Assembly: GCF_011927725.1 (NCBI RefSeq)
Contig: NZ_JAATJC010000001.1
Location: forward strand, 2,177,001-2,241,000
Source of the DNA: Sphingomonas kaistensis
GTDB lineage: Bacteria; Pseudomonadota; Alphaproteobacteria; Sphingomonadales; Sphingomonadaceae
Length of the DNA: 64,000 nt
Reading direction: 5' to 3'
Below the pieces are notes generated by a model, which did not search any database, was not told the DNA's origin, and was given only the letters and a program-made list of their open reading frames with translations. Numbering within the stretch: the first letter of the stretch is position 1; each line of letters begins with the position of its first letter. Made by a program: the position numbers and the translations under genes. Positions 1 to 7,459 of the stretch are shown piece by piece.

Positions 1-1079
1 CGTTGCTGCGCCTCGGTCGCGCGCCTGATCAGCGCGCAGGCCTCAGTCAAGTCGTCGAAGGTCGTGTAGCGGCCGAACCCGAGCCGGATGCTTTGCCGCG
101 CGTCGGCGTCGCCAAGGCCGATCGCGCGCAGGACATGGCTCGGCCGACCCGAGCCGCTGGCGCAGGCGCTGCCGAGCGAGAAGGCGATCGTGCGGCATTC
201 CGCCAGCAATCGCGCAGCGTCGAGCCCAGGGCGGCGGACGTTGAGATTGCCGCGATAACGGTCCGCGCTGCTGCCGTTGACGATCCAGCCGGGCCCAAGC
301 GCGTCGAGCGCCGCCTGCCACAGCCGTTCGACATGCGCGTGATCGGCCTCCCGCCGTTCCGCCGCCAGGGCAGCGGCGGCACCGAAACCGACACACAGCA
401 TCGGAGACAGCGTTCCCGACCGCATCCCCCGTTCCTGTCCGCCTCCATGGATCAGCGGCTCCAGGCTGACACCATCGCGGATCCACAAAGCCCCGATCCC
501 CTTGGGCCCGTGGATCTTGTGCGCGCTGATCGCGATGAGGTCGGGACCATCGGGGATAGGCAAGCGCCCGAAGCCCTGCACCGCATCGCACAGCATCAGG
601 GCTCCGGCCTCGTGGGCCAGCGATGCGATCTCGTCGATTGGCTGGATGACGCCAATCTCGTTGTTGACCAGCATCGCAGCGACTAGCGCGGTCGGCTGAT
701 GCAGCGCGCGGCGGAGCTGGTCCAGATCGACCCGTCCGTCCGGCGCGACCGGCAGTTTCTCCACCTCAACGCCCTGGCGCTGCAGCCATTCCGCCGTGTC
801 GAGGACCGCGGCATGTTCGGTGGCGAGGGTGACGATCCGCTCCCGCGTCGCTTGAAGCGCCAGGTTGAGCGCCTCGGTCGCGCCCGAGGTGAAGACCACC
901 TGGCCACCCGCGGGCAGCAGAGCCGCCACCTGCCCTCTTGCATGCTCCACCGCTGCCGCCGCCTCGCGGCCCGCCCGGCTCGGGCTGTGCGGATTGGCGA
1001 AATGATCGAGCCACGGCAGCATCGCCGCCTTCACTTCGGGCGCAAGCGGCGTTGTCGCCTGGTAGTCGAGGTAGATCAT
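1..1079 (-). CDS. Cysteine desulfurase, IscS/NifS type (C-terminus cut by window edge)
   Basis: PLP-dependent class V aminotransferase that takes sulfur from L-cysteine as a persulfide for Fe-S cluster and thio-cofactor assembly in the cytoplasm. The protein starts MIYLDYQATTPL and about 359 codons lie in the window before the left edge. Family landmarks are all present: His89 (TEHAA), NNEIGV near 140, the PLP lysine Lys188 in SAHKIHGPKG, and the mobile-loop cysteine Cys306 in SLGSACASG. The ATG overlaps the stop of the upstream desulfurase by ATGA, so the two are probably translationally coupled. The family is about 370-400 aa, so only a short tail is missing. Neighbours beyond the edge may be suf genes; this is inference. 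Confidence 0.95.
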   Translation of the reverse strand, partial: MIYLDYQATTPLAPEVKAAMLPWLDHFANPHSPSRAGREAAAAVEHARGQVAALLPAGGQVVFTSGATEALNLALQATRERIVTLATEHAAVLDTAEWLQRQGVEVEKLPVAPDGRVDLDQLRRALHQPTALVAAMLVNNEIGVIQPIDEIASLAHEAGALMLCDAVQGFGRLPIPDGPDLIAISAHKIHGPKGIGALWIRDGVSLEPLIHGGGQERGMRSGTLSPMLCVGFGAAAALAAERREADHAHVERLWQAALDALGPGWIVNGSSADRYRGNLNVRRPGLDAARLLAECRTIAFSLGSACASGSGRPSHVLRAIGLGDADARQSIRLGFGRYTTFDDLTEACALIRRATEAQQ

Positions 1080-2161
1080 GCCGCCCGCGCCTTCGAGCGA
1101 GTCGCCAGGCCGGCCCAGGCGTCGGCAAAGGCGTCGATGTCCGACTCGCTGGTGGAAGGGCCGAAACTGACCCGAATCACCTTGTCGGCAAATTCGGGCG
1201 GCGCGCCCATGGCGGCAAGCACATGGCTGGTCTTCACCTTGCCCGACGAGCAGGCGCTTCCGGCCGACACCGCAAAGCCGAGCGCATCGAGCTGCACCAG
1301 CTGCGCCATCGCGCTCATATGCTCCATCGCATAGGCACCGATGGTCGGGATGCGCCCGACGCCTTGGCCGACGATCTCGGCCCCCTCGCCCATCAGCTTG
1401 ACGTCGAGCCGGGCACGAAGGGCATTGAGCCGGTCGAAGTCCCAGGCGTTCGCCTCCAGCGCCGCAGCCCAGCCGAGGATGGCGGGAAGGTTCTCGGTGC
1501 CCCGGCGATAGCCGCGCTCCTGCCCGCCGGTGGGGACCAGCAACTTGAGGTCGCGGACCAGCAGCGCGGCGGCGCCCGGCGGGCCGCCGACCTTGCTGCT
1601 GCTGACGATGATCATGTCGGCGGGCGGAAGCGGCAGCTTGCCGGCGCTTTGCGCGCAATCGACCAGCAGGAACGAGCCGGCTGCATCGATCGCTTCGCCG
1701 ATCTCGGCGATCGGCTGCACCACCCCGGTTTCGCTATTGGCATGCTGGACCGCGACGAGGCCGCCGCGCGCCATGTGGAGCCAGGTCGACAAATGCTCGG
1801 GCGACAGCAGGCCGCCCCGCTGCACCGGCAGGTTCCATTCCTCGCCGTCCGGCACCTGCGAGCGGATGGCGTCATGCTCGACCGTGGAAATGGCGGGCTT
1901 CGGACCCTTCTCCCAACAGCGCCGAAAAGCGAGCGCTGCGGCTTCGCTGGCGGTTGCCGTGAAGATGAGGTCGCCGTTCCAGCCCAGCGCCGCCTTGATC
2001 CGCGACCGTGCATTTTCCAGCGCCGCTTTCGCCGCCCGCCCCTCGGCATGGGGGCTGGACGGATTGGCCCAGCGCTCGAGCGCCTCGACCATCGCCGCGC
2101 GCGCTTGCGGCAGGACCGGCGTGGTCGCGGCATGGTCGAGGTAAATTCGAGATCGCTTCAC
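1076..2161 (-). CDS. Second, divergent cysteine desulfurase / class V aminotransferase
   Basis: 361-aa PLP enzyme of the IscS/NifS family, first gene of a tandem desulfurase pair. Start is taken as GTG (protein MKRSRIYLDHAATTPV) because AAGG lies 5 nt upstream and the homologous N-terminus begins here; a longer open frame to 2245 exists but looks non-coding. His96, ANSETGVVQP, the PLP lysine Lys190 and a persulfide cysteine Cys304 in SAGSACSSG are present. The lysine context is VSSSKVGG, where the usual residue before Lys is His (SxHK, as in the downstream copy), so catalysis or partner choice may differ. It overlaps the next gene by 4 nt (ATGA). Confidence 0.93.
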   Translation of the reverse strand: MKRSRIYLDHAATTPVLPQARAAMVEALERWANPSSPHAEGRAAKAALENARSRIKAALGWNGDLIFTATASEAAALAFRRCWEKGPKPAISTVEHDAIRSQVPDGEEWNLPVQRGGLLSPEHLSTWLHMARGGLVAVQHANSETGVVQPIAEIGEAIDAAGSFLLVDCAQSAGKLPLPPADMIIVSSSKVGGPPGAAALLVRDLKLLVPTGGQERGYRRGTENLPAILGWAAALEANAWDFDRLNALRARLDVKLMGEGAEIVGQGVGRIPTIGAYAMEHMSAMAQLVQLDALGFAVSAGSACSSGKVKTSHVLAAMGAPPEFADKVIRVSFGPSTSESDIDAFADAWAGLATRSKARAA

Positions 2162-2175
2162 GGAAACCTTGGCAA

Positions 2176-2205
2176 TTGCTGTTTGTTGGCTCGCCTCTAT
2201 ATAAG
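2176..2205 (+). promoter_or_regulatory. Candidate promoter for the alpha/beta hydrolase gene
   Basis: The 82-bp divergent gap between the desulfurase pair and the hydrolase holds an AT-rich block TATATAAG at 2198-2205, unusual in this GC-rich sequence. TTGCTG at 2176-2181 is 18 nt from TATAAG (2200-2205) or 16 nt from TATATA (2198-2203), which fits a sigma70-type element. Recognised by eye only. Confidence 0.4.
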
Positions 2206-2243
2206 CGCGCCGCCTGCACCCGTCAGCTAAACAAAAGAGACCC

Positions 2244-2885
2244 ATGCCCGAAGTTATCTTTCCGGGGCCGGAAGGCCGCCTCGAAGGCCGTTTTCATCCG
2301 GGCCTGCGTCCTCGCGCGCCGGTCGCGCTGATCCTGCACAGCCACCCCCAGGCGGGCGGCACGATGAACAACAAGATCGTGCAGCTGCTCTACCAAACCT
2401 TCGTGAAGCGCGGCTTCGCGACGCTGCGGTTCAATTTCCGCGGCACCGGCAAGAGCCAGGGCACCTTCGACAACGGCATCGGCGAATTGTCGGATGCCGC
2501 CAGCGCGCTCGACTGGGTGCAGCAGATCCACCCGGAGGCCGAACAGACCTGGGTCGCCGGCGTCAGCTTCGGCGCCTGGATCGGCATGCAGCTGCTGATG
2601 CGCCGCCCCGAGATCAAGGGCTTCATTTCGATCGCCCCGCCGGCGAACATGTATGACTTCGGCTTCCTCGCCCCCTGCCCCTCGTCGGGCATCATCATCC
2701 AGGGTGAGCAGGACGAAGTGGTCAGCCCGGCCAGCGTCCAGAAGCTGGTCGACAAGCTGCGCACCCAGCGGCACATCACCATCCATCACGACACCATTCC
2801 CGGTGCCAATCACTTCTTCGCCAACGAGCTCGACCTCATGATGAAGAGCGTCGACGGCTATCTGGACATGCGACTGGGGCGCTGA
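2244..2885 (+). CDS. Alpha/beta hydrolase
   Basis: 213-aa cytoplasmic alpha/beta-hydrolase-fold protein without a signal peptide. Nucleophile elbow GVSFG carries Ser108; Asp157 (GEQDEV) and His190 (GANHFF) complete a plausible Ser-Asp-His triad; the oxyanion region is HSHPQAGGTMNNK. AAGAG lies 6 nt before the ATG. It is transcribed away from the tandem cysteine desulfurases, with a shared 82-bp intergenic region. Similar short hydrolases sit beside desulfurase/suf genes in many alphaproteobacteria, but the substrate is unknown and I do not assign one. Confidence 0.9.
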   Translation: MPEVIFPGPEGRLEGRFHPGLRPRAPVALILHSHPQAGGTMNNKIVQLLYQTFVKRGFATLRFNFRGTGKSQGTFDNGIGELSDAASALDWVQQIHPEAEQTWVAGVSFGAWIGMQLLMRRPEIKGFISIAPPANMYDFGFLAPCPSSGIIIQGEQDEVVSPASVQKLVDKLRTQRHITIHHDTIPGANHFFANELDLMMKSVDGYLDMRLGR

Positions 2886-2886
2886 G

Positions 2887-3054
2887 CTACAGCACCCAGA
2901 TGAGCACGTTGGCGACGAGGATGGCGGCGACCGCGATCATCATAAGTCCCTGCTTGCGATAGGTGCCGGCCCACGCGAAGCGGGCGCCGAACACCAGCAG
3001 CACGAAGGCCGCCAGCATGACGATGGACATGAGGGTGGACGCGGTCTGGTTCAT
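2887..3054 (-). CDS. Small membrane protein, 55 aa, unknown function
   Basis: A 55-residue protein beginning MNQTASTLMSIVMLAAFVLL with two hydrophobic segments (about 7-22 and 37-54) separated by a short basic/polar stretch (AGTYRKQG). Likely an inner-membrane two-span hairpin. GGGAG lies 5 nt before the ATG and the codon choice is typical of the genome. It ends just after the hydrolase stop on the opposite strand. No function can be assigned. Confidence 0.75.
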   Translation of the reverse strand: MNQTASTLMSIVMLAAFVLLVFGARFAWAGTYRKQGLMMIAVAAILVANVLIWVL

Positions 3055-3106
3055 GATTGCTCCCGAAACGGCTTTTTAACGGATGTTGCACTAATCGGGC
3101 GAGGTC

Positions 3107-3361
3107 ATGATCAGGGCCGACCAGCAACAAAAGCTCGCCGACGCGTTCGAGCGGATCGAAGGAACCATCCTTCCCTGCATCACCATGATGCTGGAAACGC
3201 TGCTCGACGCCTCGCGCGGGCTCGACCATGCCGATCCCAAGGCCCTGGTCGCCGAACTCCAGACCCTCGCAGCCGAGCTTGAGGAGCTGACTCGCAGCGT
3301 GGAGCTGTGCTCTCCGTCGCATCTCGACCCCGGGGCCTATCGCACCAGTTCGCGCGCCTGA
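3107..3361 (+). CDS. Hypothetical helical protein, 84 aa
   Basis: Short cytoplasmic protein (starts MIRADQQQKLADAFERIEG) predicted to be mostly helical, with two heptad-like stretches around residues 5-40 and 45-68. GGCGAGG sits just before the ATG and third codon positions are GC-rich, as in real genes here. It lies divergent from the 55-aa membrane protein, 52 bp away, and ends 6 bp before the convergent dehydratase gene. I do not recognise the family. Confidence 0.7.
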   Translation: MIRADQQQKLADAFERIEGTILPCITMMLETLLDASRGLDHADPKALVAELQTLAAELEELTRSVELCSPSHLDPGAYRTSSRA

Positions 3362-3367
3362 GCGCGA

Positions 3368-4315
3368 TCAGGCGACCCACGCCGCGTGGGTTGCCGGGTC
3401 CATGTTCCCGCCGGTCACCATCACCACCGTCCCAGGCCCGGGCGCGACCTTGCCGGCAAGGACGGCTGCAAGGGCAGCCGACCCGCCGGGTTCGACCATC
3501 AAATCCAGCTCCTTCCAGGCGAATCGACCCGCGGCGCGCACGTCGTCCTCGCTTACCGACACGCCAGTTGCACCCCGGGCCTGCAGAACGCCGAACGTCA
3601 GCGGCGACACCACCGGCGTCTGAAGGGCGTCGCAGGCGGTCGGCGGAGCGTCGGCGACTACCGGGACGATGCGCCCAAGCTCCAGGCTACGCCGCATGTC
3701 GTCCCAGCCTTCCGGTTCGACCACAACGATCTCCGCGCCGGGCACCGCCAGGGCGACGCCAGCGGCAAGGCCGCCGCCGCCGCAACAGATCACGATCCGC
3801 CGCACCGACTCCGGACACTGCGCCACCAGCTCGAGCCCCGCGGTGCCCTGCCCGGAGATGATGTGGGGATCATCGAAACTCGGCACCACCACTGCACCCC
3901 GTTCCGCCGCGAGGGCGCGTGAGATAGCGACTCGGTCCTCGCTCGCGCGGTCGTAAAAGACGATCTCGGCGCCCTGGGCGCGGGTACCGGCGACTTTCGG
4001 GGCAGGCGCATCGGCCGGCATCACGATGGTGGCCGGAATATTCAGGCGCCGTGCCGCAATCGCCACGCCCTGCGCATGGTTGCCGCTTGAAAAAGCGACC
4101 ACCCCGGCACGTCGTTCGGCCTCGCTGAGCAGCGCAAGGCGGTTGCTCGCGCCGCGCAGCTTGAACGATCCGCCGGTCTGCAGCGATTCGCATTTCAGCC
4201 ACACGTCGTGGTCGCCGAGCCGCAGCCGCCTGAGGGGCGTCTCGATCACCAGTCCACGAATGCGCTCAGCAGCGTCGAGCACCTGCGCGCGGGTCGGAAG
4301 ATTGTCGTTGCCCAT
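3368..4315 (-). CDS. Threonine/serine dehydratase (PLP fold type II)
   Basis: 315-aa PLP-dependent ammonia-lyase that converts L-threonine or L-serine to 2-oxobutyrate or pyruvate. The PLP lysine is Lys52 in GGSFKLRGASN; SSGNHAQG (76-83) binds the substrate carboxylate; the glycine loop CCGGGGLAAG holds the PLP phosphate; PSFDDPHIISGQGT is typical of the family. There is no C-terminal ACT domain, so it resembles catabolic or stand-alone dehydratases rather than isoleucine-inhibited IlvA. Start chosen at ATG (MGNDNLPTRAQV), matching family N-termini; an in-frame TTG at 4372 would add 19 unlikely residues. A serine racemase or hydroxyaspartate lyase role cannot be excluded. Confidence 0.9.
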   Translation of the reverse strand: MGNDNLPTRAQVLDAAERIRGLVIETPLRRLRLGDHDVWLKCESLQTGGSFKLRGASNRLALLSEAERRAGVVAFSSGNHAQGVAIAARRLNIPATIVMPADAPAPKVAGTRAQGAEIVFYDRASEDRVAISRALAAERGAVVVPSFDDPHIISGQGTAGLELVAQCPESVRRIVICCGGGGLAAGVALAVPGAEIVVVEPEGWDDMRRSLELGRIVPVVADAPPTACDALQTPVVSPLTFGVLQARGATGVSVSEDDVRAAGRFAWKELDLMVEPGGSAALAAVLAGKVAPGPGTVVMVTGGNMDPATHAAWVA

Positions 4316-4389
4316 CAACGGCTTGGCCGAAACGGTGCAGGCGTGCGCCAAGCTGCGGCGGAAGCGCCACAAAAGGCATCGGAAAAAGA

Positions 4390-4426
4390 TTGCGTTAAGG
4401 GAGGCTCATTCATATGTAGCGCCTCC
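4390..4426 (+). promoter_or_regulatory. Candidate promoter and small inverted repeat upstream of the decarboxylase gene
   Basis: The divergent gap before the decarboxylase contains TTGCGT (4390-4395) 17 nt from TATGTA (4413-4418), a weak sigma70-like match, and a 6-bp inverted repeat GGAGGC (4400-4405) / GCCTCC (4421-4426) around a 15-nt loop. It could be an operator or a hairpin. Both assignments are by eye. Confidence 0.28.
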
Positions 4427-4502
4427 GCTGCCCCATGGGACTTCCAACCGCAAGGCAGCTGTTCGTCAAACGTTGCCGAAAGGCACTTGGAGGTCCCTTG
4501 CA

Positions 4503-5756
4503 TTGGCTGAGCACCCCTTCGCGCTGGGGCTAGCGCCCCGTTCCGATCGCACCGAATCCTTTGTCGCTTCCGGTGCGGCAGACATTGCACGACTGAAGCC
4601 GGTCCAGCCGGTCACGCTCCTGCGCCCCCATGCGGCGCGGGCGGCGGCGCGTTTCTTTGTCGAGAAGTTCCCCGGCAAGTCGCTTTATGCGGTCAAGGCC
4701 AACCCCTCGCCCGACCTTCTGCGGGTGCTGTGGGATGGCGGCGTCACTCACTATGACGTCGCCTCGATCGGCGAAGTGCGGCTGGTCAGCGAGACGCTGC
4801 CTGACGCGACCCTGTGCTTCATGCACCCGGTCAAGGCCGTGGAGGCGATCGCCGAAGCCTATCATGGTCACGGCGTCCGCACCTTCAGCCTCGACAGCCT
4901 CGAGGAACTGGACAAGATCGTCTCCGCCTGCGCCACCGACGGCGTTGCGGCGAGCGACCTCAACCTGCTCGTCCGCGTGCGGGTCTCCTCCGAGCACAGC
5001 AAGCTCAGCCTGGCGTCCAAGTTCGGTGCCGATCCTTCGGAGCTGAAGGCGCTGCTGATGGCGGCCCGCCAGGCCTCCGACGCGCTCGGCCTCTGCTTCC
5101 ACGTCGGCAGTCAGGCGATGACCCCGGCGGCCTATGCCGAAGCTATGAACCGCGTTCGTGACGCCATCGTCGAGGCCGCGGTCACCGTCGATATCGTTGA
5201 TGTCGGTGGCGGATTCCCCTCGTCCTACCCGGGCATGGAGCCGCCGCCGCTCGAAGCTTATTTCGCGGTGATCCACGAATCGTTCGAGAAGCTGCCGATC
5301 AGCTATTCGGCCGAACTGTGGTGCGAGCCGGGCCGCGCCCTGTGCGCCGAATATGCCTCGGTCCTCGTGCGCGTCGAAAAGCGCCGCGGCGACGAGCTGT
5401 ACATCAACGACGGTGCCTACGGGACGCTGTTCGACGCCGCGCACATCGGCTGGCGCTTCCCCGTCCGGCTCGTCCGCGACGAGGACAGCGACACCCGTCC
5501 GCACAGTTTCAGCTTCTACGGCCCGACCTGCGACGACCTCGACCATATGGTCGGACCGTTCGAGCTTCCCGGCGACGTCGGCCCCGGCGATTATATCGAG
5601 ATCGGGATGTTGGGCGCCTATGGCTCGGCGATGCGGACCCGCTTCAACGGCTTCGGCTCAGCGAATGGCTGGTCGGTGGTCGTGACCGACGCACCGATGG
5701 CCTCGCTCTACGGCGACGTCGCGGCACCGTCGCGCTCGAACGTCGTTACGCTGTAA
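4503..5756 (+). CDS. Ornithine/lysine decarboxylase, alanine-racemase-fold PLP enzyme (type III)
   Basis: 417-aa decarboxylase expected to make putrescine from ornithine (or cadaverine from lysine), first step of polyamine synthesis. Start is TTG because a strong GGAGGT lies 8 nt upstream (4489-4494); no suitable ATG exists. The PLP lysine is Lys65 (YAVKANPSP); HVGSQ, GGGFPSSY, the CEPGR phosphate-binding motif and the active-site cysteine in GPTCDDLD are all visible, as in eukaryotic-type ODC. Substrate choice between ornithine and lysine cannot be read by eye. It lies 144 bp before a deoxyhypusine-synthase-like gene on the same strand, which points to a polyamine pathway pair. Confidence 0.92.
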   Translation: MAEHPFALGLAPRSDRTESFVASGAADIARLKPVQPVTLLRPHAARAAARFFVEKFPGKSLYAVKANPSPDLLRVLWDGGVTHYDVASIGEVRLVSETLPDATLCFMHPVKAVEAIAEAYHGHGVRTFSLDSLEELDKIVSACATDGVAASDLNLLVRVRVSSEHSKLSLASKFGADPSELKALLMAARQASDALGLCFHVGSQAMTPAAYAEAMNRVRDAIVEAAVTVDIVDVGGGFPSSYPGMEPPPLEAYFAVIHESFEKLPISYSAELWCEPGRALCAEYASVLVRVEKRRGDELYINDGAYGTLFDAAHIGWRFPVRLVRDEDSDTRPHSFSFYGPTCDDLDHMVGPFELPGDVGPGDYIEIGMLGAYGSAMRTRFNGFGSANGWSVVVTDAPMASLYGDVAAPSRSNVVTL

Positions 5757-5765
5757 CGGATCTTC

Positions 5766-5789
5766 CCCCTCCCGTTCACGCGGGAGGGG
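5766..5789. repeat. GC-rich palindrome (9-bp stem) between polyamine genes
   Basis: CCCCTCCCG (5766-5774) pairs with CGGGAGGGG (5781-5789) around a 6-nt loop. No T-run follows, so it is more like a dispersed palindromic element than a terminator. A related CCCTCCCC/GGGGAGGG hairpin lies after the next gene at 6989. A second small hairpin, CCGTCC/GGACGG with a 3-nt loop, occurs at 5861-5875 in the same gap. Confidence 0.6.
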
Positions 5790-5900
5790 TCGGGGGTCGG
5801 CCTGTCCCCCTGCTGAAACAATGACGGCCAATAGCGGGCAAGCGCCCACCCCAGCCCTTCCCGTCCGCGGGACGGAAAAGCACGGAGCTATTGGAGCACC

Positions 5901-6956
5901 ATGAACACCGAAGCCAAGATTAACGACACCCGCAAGGCGGAGCTGCTTTCGAGCACCGTCGAGCATATCGACATCACCAAGTTCGATGCCCGCCCGATCG
6001 TCGAAGCGATGGGCAAGATGAGCTTCACCAGCCGCGACCTCGCCCGCGCCACCGACATCTACAACCAGATGCTGAGCGATCCCGATTGCTCGGTCATCCT
6101 GGTGATCGCCGGCTCGACCTCGGCCGGCGGCTGCATGGACCTCTATGCGGAGCTCGTCCGCTCCAACATGGTCGATGCGATTGTCGCCACCGGTGCGTCG
6201 ATCGTCGACATGGATTTCTTCGAAGCGCTTGGCCACAAGCACTATCAAGCGCTTGAAATCCCTGACGATGACACGCTGCGTTCGCTCTACATCGATCGTA
6301 TCTACGATACCTACATCGACGAGATCCAGCTGCAGGACACCGACTTCACCATCGGCAAGATCGCCGACACGCTGGAGCCGCGCCCCTACAGCAGCCGCGA
6401 GTTCATCAAGGAGATGGGCAAGTGGCTGCTGGAAAACGGGAAGAAGGACAACAGCCTGGTCAAGCTCGCCTACGAGCATGACGTGCCGATCTTCTGCCCG
6501 GCTTTCACCGACAGCTCGGCGGGCTTCGGCCTCGTCAAGCATCAGGTCGACGCGATGAAGGCGGGCCGTCGCTACATGACGATGGATTCGATCGCCGACT
6601 TCCGCGAACTGACCGACATCAAGATCAAGGCCGGCACCACCGGACTGCTGATGATCGGCGGCGGCGTTCCGAAGAACTTCACGCAGGACACCGTGGTCTG
6701 CGCCGAGATCCTCGGTCACGAGGATGTCGAGGTCCACAAGTACGCCGTGCAGATCACCGTCGCCGACGTGCGCGACGGAGCCTGCTCCTCCTCGACGCTT
6801 CAGGAGGCCGCCAGCTGGGGCAAGGTTTCGACCGCGCTCGAGCAGATGGTGTTCGCCGAGGCGACCTCGGTGCTGCCGCTGCTGGCGTCCGACGCCTATC
6901 ACCGGGGCCATTGGAAGACCCGCGCCAAGCGCGCCTTCGCGAAGCTGTTCGATTAA
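5901..6956 (+). CDS. Deoxyhypusine synthase-like protein, probable homospermidine synthase
   Basis: 351-aa member of the deoxyhypusine synthase fold, which transfers an aminobutyl group from spermidine or putrescine using NAD. Bacteria lack eIF5A, so a polyamine acceptor is expected instead of protein lysine. The catalytic lysine region EAASWGK (Lys308) is intact; GSTSAGG (71-77) and MIGGGVPKN (251-259) look like the NAD-binding loops, and ADVRDGACSSS replaces the usual SGA-type loop. GGAG precedes the ATG by 4 nt. Directly downstream of a putrescine-forming decarboxylase, it most likely makes sym-homospermidine; this product is inferred from context and from sphingomonad polyamine chemistry. 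Confidence 0.9.
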   Translation: MNTEAKINDTRKAELLSSTVEHIDITKFDARPIVEAMGKMSFTSRDLARATDIYNQMLSDPDCSVILVIAGSTSAGGCMDLYAELVRSNMVDAIVATGASIVDMDFFEALGHKHYQALEIPDDDTLRSLYIDRIYDTYIDEIQLQDTDFTIGKIADTLEPRPYSSREFIKEMGKWLLENGKKDNSLVKLAYEHDVPIFCPAFTDSSAGFGLVKHQVDAMKAGRRYMTMDSIADFRELTDIKIKAGTTGLLMIGGGVPKNFTQDTVVCAEILGHEDVEVHKYAVQITVADVRDGACSSSTLQEAASWGKVSTALEQMVFAEATSVLPLLASDAYHRGHWKTRAKRAFAKLFD

Positions 6957-6987
6957 GTTCGGATTGCTTACCGAAACGAAATGAACC

Positions 6988-7019
6988 ACCCTCCCCTGTC
7001 TCAACGGGGGAGGGTTTTT
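6988..7019 (+). terminator. Rho-independent terminator after the DHS-like gene
   Basis: An 8-bp stem CCCTCCCC (6989-6996) / GGGGAGGG (7007-7014) with a 10-nt loop is followed by TTTTT (7015-7019). It lies 32 bp after the DHS-like stop codon. Its 3' arm also serves as the apparent ribosome binding site for the next gene. Confidence 0.82.
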
Positions 7020-7021
7020 CA

Positions 7022-7459
7022 TTGCTGCAGCCAAGTCCATTGCTCGGGCCGATCGTCGCGTTGGTCGGCTGGTCGCTGATCATGCTGGTGTGGATGGCCG
7101 TCTCCCGCCGCGGCGCTTTCAAGCGGCTCGGCGTGTCGCTCAAGACCATTCCGCCCGGATCACGCGGCAGCGCGCTCGACAGCAGTCCCGAGGCCAAGGC
7201 GCAGTGGAAGGCGCATAATTACAACCATCTGATGGAGCAGCCGACGATCTTCTACGCGATCGTGCTGGCGCTGGTGCTGATGGGGTTCGACCACCCGATC
7301 AACGTCATGCTGGCATGGGGCTATGTCGGGCTGCGTATCCTGCACAGCATCGTTCAGGCGACGATCAACGTGGTGGCGATCAGGCTGACCCTGTTCGCCC
7401 TCTCGACGCTTTGCCTGGCCAGCCTGACGATCCACGCCGGGCTGCGCCTCTGGCACTAG
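7022..7459 (+). CDS. MAPEG-family integral membrane protein
   Basis: About 145 residues with four hydrophobic spans (roughly 6-26, 67-86, 89-108, 118-138), the layout of the MAPEG family (membrane-associated eicosanoid/glutathione metabolism proteins). The conserved region between spans 1 and 2 contains HNYNHLMEQPTIFYA, with the Asn/Glu-Gln-Pro signature, and a basic cluster RILH. TTG is taken as start because GGGAGGG lies 7 nt upstream, inside the preceding terminator hairpin. Substrate unknown. It overlaps the end of the convergent methyltransferase gene by 4 nt. Confidence 0.83.
   Translation: MLQPSPLLGPIVALVGWSLIMLVWMAVSRRGAFKRLGVSLKTIPPGSRGSALDSSPEAKAQWKAHNYNHLMEQPTIFYAIVLALVLMGFDHPINVMLAWGYVGLRILHSIVQATINVVAIRLTLFALSTLCLASLTIHAGLRLWH

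Noticed and set aside
4414..4419. ATG directly followed by TAG with AAGGGAGG upstream, like a start-stop minimal frame before the decarboxylase
   Set aside because: The promoter candidate overlaps this site, so it is probably not transcribed; chance occurrence is likely.
4435..4533. 32-codon frame overlapping the decarboxylase start
   Set aside because: No ribosome binding site and odd composition; the in-frame TTG with GGAGGT explains the region.
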